A DNA stretch of 64,000 nucleotides from an uncultured Bacteroidia bacterium (GCA_902785825.1 CACZZZ010000007.1:1-64000); one strand, 5' to 3'; shown: positions 8,869 to 18,323, numbered from the stretch's first letter. The notes: generated by a model from the letters alone, not told the origin. Translations and numbers: made by a program.

Positions 8869-10992
8869 ATGAGACGTCTCTTCATTTCTTTATTATTGTG
8901 TGTTATTTCGTGTGTCGCCGCTAACGGTAAGGATTGGTTACTGGACAAGAGTGGCTTTGAGGCTTCTGTCGGGAAATCGGCCGACGGGAAGTCGCTCATC
9001 ATGACTAACGGCCTTGTGACGAGGACGTTCCGTCTCGATCCTGCTCTGGCCACCACCAACATAGTCAATGAGATGACAGGCGAGAGCATGCTCCGGACCG
9101 CCTGTACGGAAGGTACCTTGACAATTAACGGAGTGGATTATCCGCTCGGAGGCCTCAGTGGTGTTGAGGAGAGGGGATACATGCTACCGGAATGGATTGA
9201 GGAGATGACTCCTCTTGAGAATTCTTTCCTGGTGACAAACTGGACTGTAACTGAGCTCAAACCCCGGATGGAATGGAACCGGAAGCGTTGGGCCCTGGTC
9301 AAGGAATGGAATCCCAAAGGGAAGGAGTTGACGATCAATCTCGAGGGCCCCGGAGAGATGAAGGGAGTCAAGGTCGAGCTGCATTATGAGATTTACGATG
9401 GCGCTCCGATAATAGGGAAGTGGCTGATAGTCAAGAATGAGACTGGTGCTGAAATAAAGCTTGACAAGTTCACCCTCGAGGAGCTTGCTTTCGTGGAATA
9501 CGAGTCGGATGTGGATCATGATCCGGCCACTTCCGCCAATTCTGTCCATGTGGAGAGCGACTGGGCGCAGGTCTCTTGCGGCACCACATTCTGGGGGACT
9601 GATCCAAAATACACCTCACAGGTGAATTATGGCTTGCAAACAGTGTGCTTCCTTACTGTCAAGCTCCCCAATAACGGTCCAGCGGCATCTATTCCGGCAG
9701 GTGGACGTTTTGAGAGTTTCCGCAACTGGATCATGCCTTTTGATAGTCAGGATAGAGAACGGAAGGGATTGTTTATCAGACACTTCAAACGGATGTTGGC
9801 CCCATGGACGACCGAAAATCCAATATTCATGCATCTCACTTCGACCAAGCCCGAGGATGTCAAGACGGCTATAGACCAGTGCGTCGAGACTGGCTATGAG
9901 ATGATCATCCTGAGCTTCGGCTCCGGTCTTGACATGGAGGATGAGTCTGCAGAGAATATCGCCAAGTTCAAGGAATATGTTGATCTGGCCCATTCCAAAG
10001 GGATCGAGATCGGAGGCTATTCCCTTCTCGCGAGCCGCTGGATTAGCGACGACGTGGACGTCATCAATCCAAAGACAGGTAAACGCGGAGGAATGACTTT
10101 CGGTAGTTCCCCGTGCCTTTCCAGCGAGTGGGGTCATGAGTATTTCCGCAAGATCCGCTCTTTCTTCGAGAAGACGGGAATGGACGTCTTTGAGCACGAC
10201 GGCTCGTATTCCGGAGACCCTTGCGCATCGACCTCCCACGCATTCCATGCTGGTCTGGAGGATTCGCAGTGGACCCAGAGGGCAATGCTGGAGGACCTTT
10301 ACAAATGGATGAGGGCTACGGGAATATACATGAATGTTCCTGACATGGGTACAATGATGATCGGCTCGAGCAAGTGCGGGATCGGTTACAGGGAGGTCAA
10401 CTGGTCGCTTCCGAGAGCGAGGCAGATTATTCTTGGTCGCCAGAATATTTATGATGGCACATGGAAAAGGAATTCGGCGGACGGTTGGACCTTCACCCCT
10501 CTTGTGCAGTATCATGGTGGCGGTGCCGCGGCCACCCTTGAACCTCTCGACGAGCATCTGGACTCGTATAAGGCGCACATGATTCAGAATTATGGGTCCG
10601 GAGTCCAATCATGCTACCGCGGTTTCCGTCTGTACGACACCGAGCGGACCAAAGAGGCGGTTAAAGAGATAATCTCCTGGTACAAGGAGCATAGGGATAT
10701 TCTCAACAGCGACATTATCCATCTCCGTCGTCCCGATGGAAAGGACTGGGACGGAATTATGCATGTGAATCCTGATCTGGAGGAAAAGGGGTTCGTGATG
10801 TTATATAATCCTACAGATAAGGATATTACCAGAACCGTTAAGCTTCCGCTTTACTACACCGGACTCACCAGGAAGGCCAGGATCAGCCAGGATGGCGGCA
10901 AGGCCCGCAAATATCGTCTTGACCGTGACTACAGCGTGGAAGTCAAAGTCACCATCCCCGCCTTCGGGCACTCATGCTTGATTATCAAGTAG
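8869..10992 (+). CDS. Secreted GH36/GH-clan-D-like glycosidase
   Basis: A 707-residue exported protein (signal MRRLFISLLLCVISCVAANG). An N-terminal beta-sandwich of about 290 residues is followed by a TIM-barrel-like part that contains GMDVFEHDGSYSGDPC, where an Asp at a strand end resembles the nucleophile region of clan GH-D alpha-galactosidases. Further on are VNWSLPRARQIILGRQNIYD and a C-terminal beta domain (GFVMLYNPTDKDITRTVKLP). Relatives in Bacteroidales are often labelled alpha-galactosidase, but the activity cannot be asserted here. The gene is divergent from the DUF4091 gene. A weak TATATTTA box lies at 8839-8846. Confidence 0.6.
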   Translation: MRRLFISLLLCVISCVAANGKDWLLDKSGFEASVGKSADGKSLIMTNGLVTRTFRLDPALATTNIVNEMTGESMLRTACTEGTLTINGVDYPLGGLSGVEERGYMLPEWIEEMTPLENSFLVTNWTVTELKPRMEWNRKRWALVKEWNPKGKELTINLEGPGEMKGVKVELHYEIYDGAPIIGKWLIVKNETGAEIKLDKFTLEELAFVEYESDVDHDPATSANSVHVESDWAQVSCGTTFWGTDPKYTSQVNYGLQTVCFLTVKLPNNGPAASIPAGGRFESFRNWIMPFDSQDRERKGLFIRHFKRMLAPWTTENPIFMHLTSTKPEDVKTAIDQCVETGYEMIILSFGSGLDMEDESAENIAKFKEYVDLAHSKGIEIGGYSLLASRWISDDVDVINPKTGKRGGMTFGSSPCLSSEWGHEYFRKIRSFFEKTGMDVFEHDGSYSGDPCASTSHAFHAGLEDSQWTQRAMLEDLYKWMRATGIYMNVPDMGTMMIGSSKCGIGYREVNWSLPRARQIILGRQNIYDGTWKRNSADGWTFTPLVQYHGGGAAATLEPLDEHLDSYKAHMIQNYGSGVQSCYRGFRLYDTERTKEAVKEIISWYKEHRDILNSDIIHLRRPDGKDWDGIMHVNPDLEEKGFVMLYNPTDKDITRTVKLPLYYTGLTRKARISQDGGKARKYRLDRDYSVEVKVTIPAFGHSCLIIK

Positions 10993-10995
10993 TTT

Positions 10996-11080
10996 TTGCC
11001 GCATTGTGCCCGAAATAAGGCTTTTTCGGCACGGCAAGAAGGAATACGCCGTATCAGTCCAGCGGATTCATTCCTTTTTT
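10996..11080 (+). terminator. Probable terminator, two stacked hairpins
   Basis: An imperfect hairpin (ttgcc/ggcaa arms at 10996-11000 and 11033-11037 with inner gtgcc.gaaa/tttcggcac) is followed by aaggaat/attcctt at 11039-11045 and 11070-11076, ending in a T run. It lies just after the stop of the GH36-like gene. The rest of 11081-11286 is AT-rich with no gene seen. Confidence 0.4.
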
Positions 11081-11134
11081 GGTGAATTATTTATTCTTTT
11101 GGATTAACCTGGGGTAAACACCCATTTAAAACGT

Positions 11135-11142
11135 TATATTTG
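11135..11142 (+). promoter_or_regulatory. Possible serpin promoter -7 box
   Basis: TATATTTG matches TAnnTTTG, but there is no TTG 20 bases upstream, and the implied leader of about 140 bases is long and AT-rich. It is the only good -7 match between the two plus-strand genes. Confidence 0.35.
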
Positions 11143-11286
11143 CGATAATATTGGGACAAGTCAACTGAATTGATTATTCTTAATAATATTATTCTGCGGC
11201 ATGCAAGATATCATGTTTTTTGGATTTTATTTATAATAGTTATTGAAATCCTGTTGGTTTGTCTTGTATTGGATTATTAAGTTACA

Positions 11287-12591
11287 ATGATTATGAGAAA
11301 CGGAAAACTTTTACCTATTATCATCACAGCTTTGTCCGTGACTTTTTTCTTGTCCTCTTGCGACAAGAAAGGGCCGGTCTCGGATGGCGGTGAGGAACAG
11401 CCAGAGGCAGAGGTTAATAATATAGCAAATAGCGTGACGCTCCCGGAGACCCGTTTGTCGTTGACGGAGGAGCAGTTGAAAAACGTCTCCCCAGGGAACG
11501 AGTTCTCTTTCCGCTTGTTCAAAACGGTCCATGATAAAGCGGAATCTGGCATCGTGCTCAGCCCCCTTAGTGTCGAGTTCGCGCTCGGGATGGTCTGCAA
11601 TTATGTGGACTGCGGTGAGGAGCTGTGCCAGATGCTCGGTCTTGAGGGAAAGGATATCAGTGTAGTCAACAACTATTTCCAAACCCTGATCGGGGATTTG
11701 ACGGGGGAGAAGATCGCCGGCCTGAGGCTTGCTAACGCCGTGATGAAGGACATCAGAGGGTTTCCCTTTAAGGAGGACTTCATCGGGACTCTGAAGGATT
11801 ACTACAACGCTGAGTATCAAACCATCGAGGCCTTGCCATTGGCTGATCTTCCCGTCGGGGAGAGGCCTGAGGACTTATGGGTCAAGGAGAAGACTGACGG
11901 GATGATCGACTCCGCTCCATGGCCGATCCTGCCAGCAGAGGCGTCCATTTTCAATGCCATCTGCTTCAACGGAGAATGGGTACACAAGTTTTTGGAGGAT
12001 GCTACTGGTGATTATGAATTCATCAAGGATGATAAGACGGTCATTCCTGTCAAGATGATGTGGCAGACATGTGACTCCACCTACTTCTATAAAGGGCAGG
12101 GCTTCACATCGATCAGTCTCCCGATGAGCGACGGGGCTTATCTGTTGAGCATCTTGCTGCCTGACGAGGGCAAGGATATCAACACTGTGCTGTCAGGACT
12201 CAATTCGGAGTCCTGGGAGGAATTGAGAAGCGGGATGTCCTATAAGAAAGTCACGATGGGCATTCCAAGATTCAGGGCCGTCTACTCCGAGGAGGAGCTA
12301 TTCAACCTCCTCGACGAGAACTTCAGGAAAGCGTTCATCGAAGAGAATTCCCGGATGCTGAAGAATGATCCTGAGACTTACGTGATTAATAGCATCGCCC
12401 AAAAGGCCGCAATTGAGATCGATGAGAACGGGGCGAAGGCGGCGGCTGTTACCCAAGTGATAATGGTTGGCTCACCACTCCATAATGATCCAGATAAGAT
12501 AGAGGTCTTTGTCGCCAACCATCCTTTCGTGTACACCATCTCCGAAACCGGCTCGGGGCTGGTCTTGTTCCTCGGTACCTTCGAGGGATAA
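11287..12591 (+). CDS. Serpin-family protease inhibitor, lipoprotein
   Basis: A 434-residue serpin behind a lipoprotein signal (lipobox FLSSC), so probably surface- or periplasm-anchored. Hallmarks are NEFSFRLFKTVHDK, the helix region GIVLSPLSVEFALGMV, and a reactive-centre hinge of the inhibitory type at about residues 377-389 (EIDENGAKAAAVT, small Ala-rich P15-P9). C-terminal strands follow from ANHPFVYTI. Counting from the hinge Gly, P1-P1' falls near Ser396-Pro397, but the loop is several residues longer than usual, so the scissile bond is uncertain. Starts at 11287 or 11293 are equally plausible. It would trap serine or cysteine proteases, perhaps host ones. Confidence 0.9.
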   Translation: MIMRNGKLLPIIITALSVTFFLSSCDKKGPVSDGGEEQPEAEVNNIANSVTLPETRLSLTEEQLKNVSPGNEFSFRLFKTVHDKAESGIVLSPLSVEFALGMVCNYVDCGEELCQMLGLEGKDISVVNNYFQTLIGDLTGEKIAGLRLANAVMKDIRGFPFKEDFIGTLKDYYNAEYQTIEALPLADLPVGERPEDLWVKEKTDGMIDSAPWPILPAEASIFNAICFNGEWVHKFLEDATGDYEFIKDDKTVIPVKMMWQTCDSTYFYKGQGFTSISLPMSDGAYLLSILLPDEGKDINTVLSGLNSESWEELRSGMSYKKVTMGIPRFRAVYSEEELFNLLDENFRKAFIEENSRMLKNDPETYVINSIAQKAAIEIDENGAKAAAVTQVIMVGSPLHNDPDKIEVFVANHPFVYTISETGSGLVLFLGTFEG

Positions 12592-12593
12592 TA

Positions 12594-13118
12594 TCACATG
12601 AGCGTGACGATGTCCACGGCGGCGGCGAGGTAATCGTCGCCGTCGACGTTAATTATGTGGTGGGCGGTCTTCTCGTAGATGGGGCTCCGGGTGGCCATCA
12701 GTTCCTCGACCCTTGAGCGCAGGCTCTTGCCTCCCTTCAGCATGGGGCGGTCACCCGGCCAGGTTTCTAGGTTGTGTACGAGAGTTCCAATGGAGGCCTT
12801 AAGGTAGAAACAGGTCGTGTTTCGTCTGACGAGCCGCTTGCAGGCCTCGGTTGTGACGGTGCCTCCTCCGAGAGAAAGGATGTACGAGGCCCCGGTCAAA
12901 TCGCCTGTCATGAATATGTCCTCAAGGGCGGAGCGTTCCATCTGGCGGAATGCCTCTTCTCCTTCAGTGTCAAATATTTCCGGGATAGTTCGATCGCTCA
13001 TGGCCTCGATGTAGGAATCGAGGTCGATCAGCTCCATTGAGGGAAGCAGTTTCGCCAGCTCTTTGCCGACGCTGCTTTTCCCGCTTCCCATGAAGCCTAT
13101 GAGGGATATGTGTCCCAT
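12594..13118 (-). CDS. aroK: Shikimate kinase
   Basis: A 174-residue P-loop kinase that phosphorylates shikimate at the 3-OH in aromatic amino acid synthesis. Walker A is at the N-terminus (SLIGFMGSGKSSVGKELA), followed by the shikimate-binding LIDLDSYIE and ILSLGGGTVT. The lid-region Arg lies in WPGDRPML. Usual length. It follows parC by six bases and is the last gene of the exbB-to-aroK unit; it converges with the serpin gene with two bases between stops. Confidence 0.93.
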   Translation of the reverse strand: MGHISLIGFMGSGKSSVGKELAKLLPSMELIDLDSYIEAMSDRTIPEIFDTEGEEAFRQMERSALEDIFMTGDLTGASYILSLGGGTVTTEACKRLVRRNTTCFYLKASIGTLVHNLETWPGDRPMLKGGKSLRSRVEELMATRSPIYEKTAHHIINVDGDDYLAAAVDIVTLM

Positions 13119-13124
13119 GCGCGC

Positions 13125-15911
13125 TTAGAATAACGTGGGCTCGAAGAACTCGCCTTCGTCGGGAAGGTCGTCGATGTCGGGAAGTTTGCCTGAAGGCTCT
13201 TCCGGCATGATGTCGATCGGCTCATCGCTGGCTTCAGCGGAGCGAGGATGGACTTGGCCGGGCCCGGACGGCTCGACGGCCTCATCAGCGTCAGAAACAC
13301 TCTCGGGTTCAACAGGGTCAGGTTTGTCCAGCGGCTCGATGAAGCGGACCTTCTTGAGGTCGTACTGGTGGCACTTCTTGCCCTTGGCGGTGTAACCCTT
13401 CTTGGCGATGAACTCCTCCGCGTCGATGTTCTCCGGATCCCTGTGCTCGTACTTCTTCCCGAAGATGACCTGGAACTGCGGATGCTTGTCGTCGGTGATC
13501 TCAACCAGGTACGACTTGGCTCCCGGAGCGATGAAAGACTGAGGAGTGTTGTCGCTTAGCACAAAGCTGAACCTCTTGACATAGAAGGCTTTGGCCGCGG
13601 CATCCCAATAAAGGGCTGTGTATGTTTTGCCCGGGTCGAACTTCTCTATCTTCAGTATCTGGCCCTGGTAACGGTTCGACACGTCGAAGGAAGTGGTGTA
13701 GAAAGTACCGTCCTTGAATATTGCCAGAACCTTGTCCTCCGGACCGAACTCGCCGAGATATAATCCCCTCTGCTCATCGTTGAGCTTCTGGATGTCGGCG
13801 TCGAACCAGATGTCCTTGCCTCCGATGGTCGAGACACCCTTGCTCTTGAGCTGGATCTTCGATATCGCGAACTTAGAGACGAGGTTGCCCCGGGAGGTCT
13901 TTCCCTTGATAGCGAGGGTCGAGAAGTCATATTCCATCTGCGTCTTCTTGAGCTTCGGGCGCGGGCGGAGATATATTCTCACGCTCTCAGCCTCGCCGTT
14001 GGTGTTGACAGTGAACCAGAGGATTCTCGACCCCTCCTTGCCGGTCGTGATGTCGTAGTCCTTGTCCCTTGTCACGCTGGTGATGGAGAACCTCTTCGCG
14101 TAGGAGACGGAGGTCTTGCCGTCCCGGTAGATCACGTTGTAGATCGTCCTCTCATCGCCTCTGTTGAACACACCGACATAGAGCAGGTCCTTCCAGAAGA
14201 AAGCCTTGTCGGTCACTTTCGTGATGCGGTATTTTCCGTCCTTGGAGATGACGAGGATCTCAGAGAGGTCGGAGCAGTCGCTGACATACACTCCATTGTC
14301 GTCTTTCTTGAGATTCAGGCCGACAAAGCCCTCCTCGTAGTTGGCGTACAGTTTCGCATTGTTGCTGACGACCTTGGTGACGGCGATGGTCTCGAAAGCC
14401 GAAATCTCGGTCAGGCGCTTGAAAGGCTTGCCATATTTGGCCTTAAGTCCCTTGAACCAAGCGATTGTGTATTCGGTAATATGCTCGATGTTGTCCCTTA
14501 CCTTCTCCATCTCAGCCTCGATCGAAGCGATCTTCTCGTCCATGGCCTTGGTGTCGAACTTGGAGATCTTGCGGACAGGCTTCTCGACGAGCTTGTGGAT
14601 GTCATCCATGATGATCTCCCTGCGGAGGAGGTCCTGATAGTTCCTCATCTCGGTGAAGACGTCATCAAGCTGCTGCTCCCAGCTCTTCTGGTCCTGCTCG
14701 AGGATCTTGTACACCCTGTTCTCGAAGAATATGCGCTCAAGGGAATCGTAGTGCCACTCGTCCTCCAGCTCACCGAGACGGATATTGAGCTGCCACTCGA
14801 GAATGTCCCTTGTGTGGAGCGTGTCGTAGATGAGTATGTCCTTGACAGAGAGGAACTGAGGCTTGTTGTCCACGATCACGCAGGCGTTCGGGGCAATGTT
14901 GCACTCGCAGTCGGTGAAGGCGTAAAGGGCGTCGATCGTCTTGTCCGGGGACACGTCGTTGGGAAGGTGGATTATGATCTCCACCTTGTCAGTGGTCATG
15001 TCCTCAATCTTCTTGATCTTGATCTTGCCCTTCTCCTTGGCCTTGACTATCGAGTCCTTGATGACCTCGGAGGTCTTGCCGTAGGGAATCTCGGTGATCG
15101 CTATGGTGTTTTTGTCGATCTTCTCGATCTTCGCGCGGACCTTGACGCTTCCGCCGCGGGCTCCGTCCTTGTAATTGCTGCAGTCCGCGCTGCCGCCTGT
15201 GGGGAAATCGGGATAGATGGTGAAATCCTTGCCTTCGAGGATGTCAACTGAAGCGTCGAGAAGCTCGTTGAAGTTATGAGGCAGAATCTTTGAGGCCATT
15301 CCGACAGCGATACCCTCGGTTCCCTGTGCCAGCAGGAGAGGGAAGCGCACGGGCAGTTCCGTGGGTTCCTGGTTACGTCCGTCGTAGGATGTCATCCAGT
15401 GGGTGACTTTGGGATCGAACACAACCTCCTTGGCGAACTTGGAAAGACGAGCCTCGATGTACCTTGGGGCGGCGTTGCTGTCGCCGGTGAGGATGTTCCC
15501 CCAGTTACCCTGGCAGTCGATCAGCAGGCCTTTCTGGCCCAACTGGACGAGGGCTCCGAGGATGGAAGCGTCTCCATGCGGGTGGTACTGCATGGCCTGA
15601 CCGACGATGTTGGCCACCTTGGTGTAGCTCCCGTCGTCCATCCTGTACATGGCGTGCAGCACGCGCCTTTGCACGGGCTTCAATCCATCCACGATGTGGG
15701 GAACGGCCCTCTGGAGAATCACGTAGGAGGAATAGTCCAGGAACCAGTCCTTGAACATTCCGGACAGCTTGAACTTACGGCTGTCCGAACTGAGCAACTT
15801 GTCGTACTTGCCCGTCGAGGGAGCGGCGGTTTCTTCTTCCTCTACCTGCTCCTCTCCTTCGCTCTCCTCAGGATCCTGGATCTCATCCCAGTTCTGGTCA
15901 TCCTTCGACAT
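13125..15911 (-). CDS. parC: DNA topoisomerase IV subunit A
   Basis: A 928-residue type IIA topoisomerase A subunit that decatenates chromosomes together with ParE (not in this window). An acidic N-terminal tail (residues 8-30) precedes the winged-helix/tower core. The DNA-cleaving tyrosine is Tyr151 in SNAAPRYIEARLS. The quinolone-determining stretch is YHPHGDASILGALV, with Ala115 at the position of GyrA Ser83. No GyrA-box is seen in the C-terminal beta-pinwheel, and the tail is acidic and Pro/Ser-rich. ParC is therefore preferred over GyrA. It sits between era (23 bases upstream) and aroK. Confidence 0.9.
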   Translation of the reverse strand: MSKDDQNWDEIQDPEESEGEEQVEEEETAAPSTGKYDKLLSSDSRKFKLSGMFKDWFLDYSSYVILQRAVPHIVDGLKPVQRRVLHAMYRMDDGSYTKVANIVGQAMQYHPHGDASILGALVQLGQKGLLIDCQGNWGNILTGDSNAAPRYIEARLSKFAKEVVFDPKVTHWMTSYDGRNQEPTELPVRFPLLLAQGTEGIAVGMASKILPHNFNELLDASVDILEGKDFTIYPDFPTGGSADCSNYKDGARGGSVKVRAKIEKIDKNTIAITEIPYGKTSEVIKDSIVKAKEKGKIKIKKIEDMTTDKVEIIIHLPNDVSPDKTIDALYAFTDCECNIAPNACVIVDNKPQFLSVKDILIYDTLHTRDILEWQLNIRLGELEDEWHYDSLERIFFENRVYKILEQDQKSWEQQLDDVFTEMRNYQDLLRREIIMDDIHKLVEKPVRKISKFDTKAMDEKIASIEAEMEKVRDNIEHITEYTIAWFKGLKAKYGKPFKRLTEISAFETIAVTKVVSNNAKLYANYEEGFVGLNLKKDDNGVYVSDCSDLSEILVISKDGKYRITKVTDKAFFWKDLLYVGVFNRGDERTIYNVIYRDGKTSVSYAKRFSITSVTRDKDYDITTGKEGSRILWFTVNTNGEAESVRIYLRPRPKLKKTQMEYDFSTLAIKGKTSRGNLVSKFAISKIQLKSKGVSTIGGKDIWFDADIQKLNDEQRGLYLGEFGPEDKVLAIFKDGTFYTTSFDVSNRYQGQILKIEKFDPGKTYTALYWDAAAKAFYVKRFSFVLSDNTPQSFIAPGAKSYLVEITDDKHPQFQVIFGKKYEHRDPENIDAEEFIAKKGYTAKGKKCHQYDLKKVRFIEPLDKPDPVEPESVSDADEAVEPSGPGQVHPRSAEASDEPIDIMPEEPSGKLPDIDDLPDEGEFFEPTLF

Positions 15912-15934
15912 ATTCCTTCTCCTTATTATTAATA

Positions 15935-16816
15935 TTATTCCTCGTAACCAAACTTGCGCAGTTCCTTGCGGCTTTCCCTCCAGTCTGGATCAACTTTGAC
16001 GAACAGCTGAAGGAAGACCTTTTTCTGGAAGAAATCCTCCATCTCGATCCTGGCCTCCGTGCCGGTCTTCTTGAGAGCGGCTCCTCCCTTTCCGATGATG
16101 ATGCCTTTCTGGGAGTCCCTGGCGACAAGGATGACAGCGCTGATCTCGTATCTTTCCTTGCCTTCCTTAAAGGCTTCCACCATCACCTCGCAGCTATAGG
16201 GAATCTCCTGGCTGTAATTCTCGAGAATTTTCTCCCGGATGATCTCAGAAGCGAAGAAACGAAGGTTCCGGTCTGTGAACTGGTCTTTGTCGAACCATGG
16301 CGGAGAGACCGGGAGCTTGCTGACGACTGCTTCGAAAACACTCTCAAGGTTGAATCTCTCCCTTGCCGAGACGGGGATGATCTCCGCCTTGGGCAGGGTC
16401 TCCTTCCACCAGCCCATCAGTTCGAGCACCCTCTGCTGGTCGCTGATGTCGATCTTGTTGATCACGACCACCACGGGGCATTCGACCTTCTGGAGCTTGT
16501 CGATATATTCCTTGTTCTTGTCGCTCTTCTCCACCACGTCGGTGACATAGAGAATAATGTCGGCGTCGCCGATAGCGGCGTCCACAAACTTCATCATGTC
16601 CTCCTGAAGCCGGTAGTTTGGCTTGAGCATACCGGGGGTGTCCGAATACACGATCTGGTACTCGTCGGTGTTGACTATCCCCATGATCCGGTGGCGGGTT
16701 GTCTGCGCCTTTGCCGTGACGATGGAGAGCTTTTCCCCCACAAGGGCATTCATGAGCGTGGATTTGCCCACATTCGGGTTACCGATGATGTTGACAAATC
16801 CAGCCCTGTGCTCCAT
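15935..16816 (-). CDS. era: GTPase Era
   Basis: A 293-residue Ras-like GTPase with a KH domain that binds the 3' end of 16S rRNA during 30S assembly. G1 is GNPNVGKST, G3 is DTPG and G4 is NKID. The KH domain holds VARDSQKGIIIGKGGAALKK. The start at 16816 (MEHRAGFVNIIG) matches the family N-terminus and has an AAGGAA-like ribosome site. An in-frame ATG at 16837 would add seven residues and overlap the rluB stop. Part of the exbB-to-aroK unit. Confidence 0.95.
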   Translation of the reverse strand: MEHRAGFVNIIGNPNVGKSTLMNALVGEKLSIVTAKAQTTRHRIMGIVNTDEYQIVYSDTPGMLKPNYRLQEDMMKFVDAAIGDADIILYVTDVVEKSDKNKEYIDKLQKVECPVVVVINKIDISDQQRVLELMGWWKETLPKAEIIPVSARERFNLESVFEAVVSKLPVSPPWFDKDQFTDRNLRFFASEIIREKILENYSQEIPYSCEVMVEAFKEGKERYEISAVILVARDSQKGIIIGKGGAALKKTGTEARIEMEDFFQKKVFLQLFVKVDPDWRESRKELRKFGYEE

Positions 16817-16829
16817 GTTTTTTCCTTCT

Positions 16830-18278
16830 TTAGACATAGGCCCCCATCCTGAGGACGTTGACCTCGCCCTCGCTGAGGTATCTCCACTCGCCCTTCTTGA
16901 GCCCCTTCTTGGTGAGGCCGGCGAAGTAAACCCTGTCAAGGGCTTTGACGGTGTAGCCGAGGCTCTCGAATATCCTGCGGACTATGCGGTTCTTACCGGA
17001 GTGGATCTCAATACCGAGCTTGCGGTGGTCGCCAGCGTCGATGTATTCGAGCTCATCAGCTTTGATCACGCCGTCGTTGAGCTCAAGACCCTCGACCAAT
17101 ATTTTCTCCTTGTCAGCCTCGTCCAAAGCCTTGTCGAGGATGACCTGGTAGATCTTTTTCTTGTTGAAAGAGGGGTGAGTCAGCTGCTCGGCGATCTCGC
17201 CGTCGTTTGTGAACATAAGCACACCGGTGGTGTTCTTGTCCAGCCTTCCGACAGGGAATACCCTTGATGAGCAACCTTTTATGAGATCCATGACGGTCTT
17301 GTCGGCGTGAGGGTCGCTGGCGCTGGTCACGAAGCCCTTGGGCTTATTCATGACGATGTACACCTTCTCCTCTCCCTTGAGTCTCTCTCCGTTGAAACGG
17401 ATGTCGTCTTTCAAGACATTGACTTTAGTTCCGAGCTCGGTGACGACCTCTCCGTTGACGGTGACGACACCGGCCTGGATGAGTGTGTCGGCCTCGCGGC
17501 GGGAGCACACACCAGAGTTGGCTATGAACTTGTTGAGGCGGATCTCCTCCTTGATCGGAGTGGGAACAGTGTCGTTGTCTGAGAAAGCATGATTGTCAAT
17601 CTGTGGCTTCCTGGAAAGCATCTGGTTGATTCCGGCCTCGTCAGTATTGGTGAAATGAGGGCCACTCTTGCGGGCGGGTTTCCTGGGAGCGGGCTTAAAG
17701 CGTTGAGGCCTGCCTTCGCTGAATCTGGGCCTGTCCTCTCCAAACTTGGGGCGGTTCTCGCTCCTCTGAGGACGGTCATTATTGTAGCGGGGACGGTCGC
17801 TGCCAAAGCGGGGCCTGTCATTGTTGTAGCGGGGACGTTCGCCGTCGTAGTGGGGTCTGTCCTCACCGTACCTGGGGCTTCCCTCGCTCCTTTGAGGACG
17901 GTCATTATTGTAGCGGGGACGGTCGCTGCCGTAACGCGGGCGGTCGCTGCCGTAACGTGGACGGTCACTGCCAAAGCGGGGCCTGTCCTCGCCGTACCTG
18001 GGCCTGTCCTCGCCAGATCTGGGCCTATCCTCACCATATCTGGGACGGCTCTGGCCATAAGAACGTCTTTCTCCACCCTGGCCATAGGCTGGGCGTCCGG
18101 TCCTGTTAGAGTTGCCTTCAGAATAATTCCTGTGATTGTTCTCGCTGTACGATCCTACTTTTCTCCTCGGCCTTAGTCTGCGGCCTTCGGCTGAATAGTT
18201 GCTTGTGGATCCTTCATTCCTCGCGTAATCCCTACGCTCCTCGTGGTTCTCTTGACCACCGTTAAATTTTTCTTCCAT
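16830..18278 (-). CDS. Pseudouridine synthase RluB-type with a disordered Arg-rich extension
   Basis: A 482-residue protein. Its C-terminal half is a complete RluB/RsuA-family enzyme: an S4 RNA-binding domain (IRLNKFIANSGVCSRREAD) and the catalytic motif RVFPVGRLDKNTTG with the nucleophilic Asp. It would isomerise a uridine in 23S rRNA. The first 200 or so residues are a low-complexity extension dominated by seven-residue DRPRYG(S/E)-type repeats, likely disordered and RNA-binding. The start at 18278 (MEEKFNGG) is preferred over 18296. It lies between tonB and era. Such extensions occur in other Bacteroidota, but the repeat count here is high. Confidence 0.9.
   Translation of the reverse strand: MEEKFNGGQENHEERRDYARNEGSTSNYSAEGRRLRPRRKVGSYSENNHRNYSEGNSNRTGRPAYGQGGERRSYGQSRPRYGEDRPRSGEDRPRYGEDRPRFGSDRPRYGSDRPRYGSDRPRYNNDRPQRSEGSPRYGEDRPHYDGERPRYNNDRPRFGSDRPRYNNDRPQRSENRPKFGEDRPRFSEGRPQRFKPAPRKPARKSGPHFTNTDEAGINQMLSRKPQIDNHAFSDNDTVPTPIKEEIRLNKFIANSGVCSRREADTLIQAGVVTVNGEVVTELGTKVNVLKDDIRFNGERLKGEEKVYIVMNKPKGFVTSASDPHADKTVMDLIKGCSSRVFPVGRLDKNTTGVLMFTNDGEIAEQLTHPSFNKKKIYQVILDKALDEADKEKILVEGLELNDGVIKADELEYIDAGDHRKLGIEIHSGKNRIVRRIFESLGYTVKALDRVYFAGLTKKGLKKGEWRYLSEGEVNVLRMGAYV
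17697..18050 (-). repeat. Tandem 21-base repeats encoding DRPRYG(S/E)
   Basis: About 15 degenerate heptapeptide units (DRPRYGS, DRPRYNN, DRPQRSE and similar) run in tandem inside the N-terminal extension of the pseudouridine synthase. The DNA is repetitive with a 21-base period, which suggests expansion by slippage. Confidence 0.85.
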
Positions 18279-18323
18279 GATTTGATGTGGCGTCACGCCA
18301 CTTTTTTAAAAAATAAAATAGGT

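Noticed and set aside
13125..15911. Annotation as DNA gyrase subunit A.
   Set aside because: The core reads like ParC of Bacteroidota and no GyrA-box motif is present in the C-terminal domain.
17522..18085. A 187-residue Thr/Ala/Pro-rich open frame in another frame of the same strand as the pseudouridine synthase, and a 195-residue one on the opposite strand.
   Set aside because: Both are shadows of the repetitive DRPRYG region; composition is set by the repeat and neither has a start context or family match.
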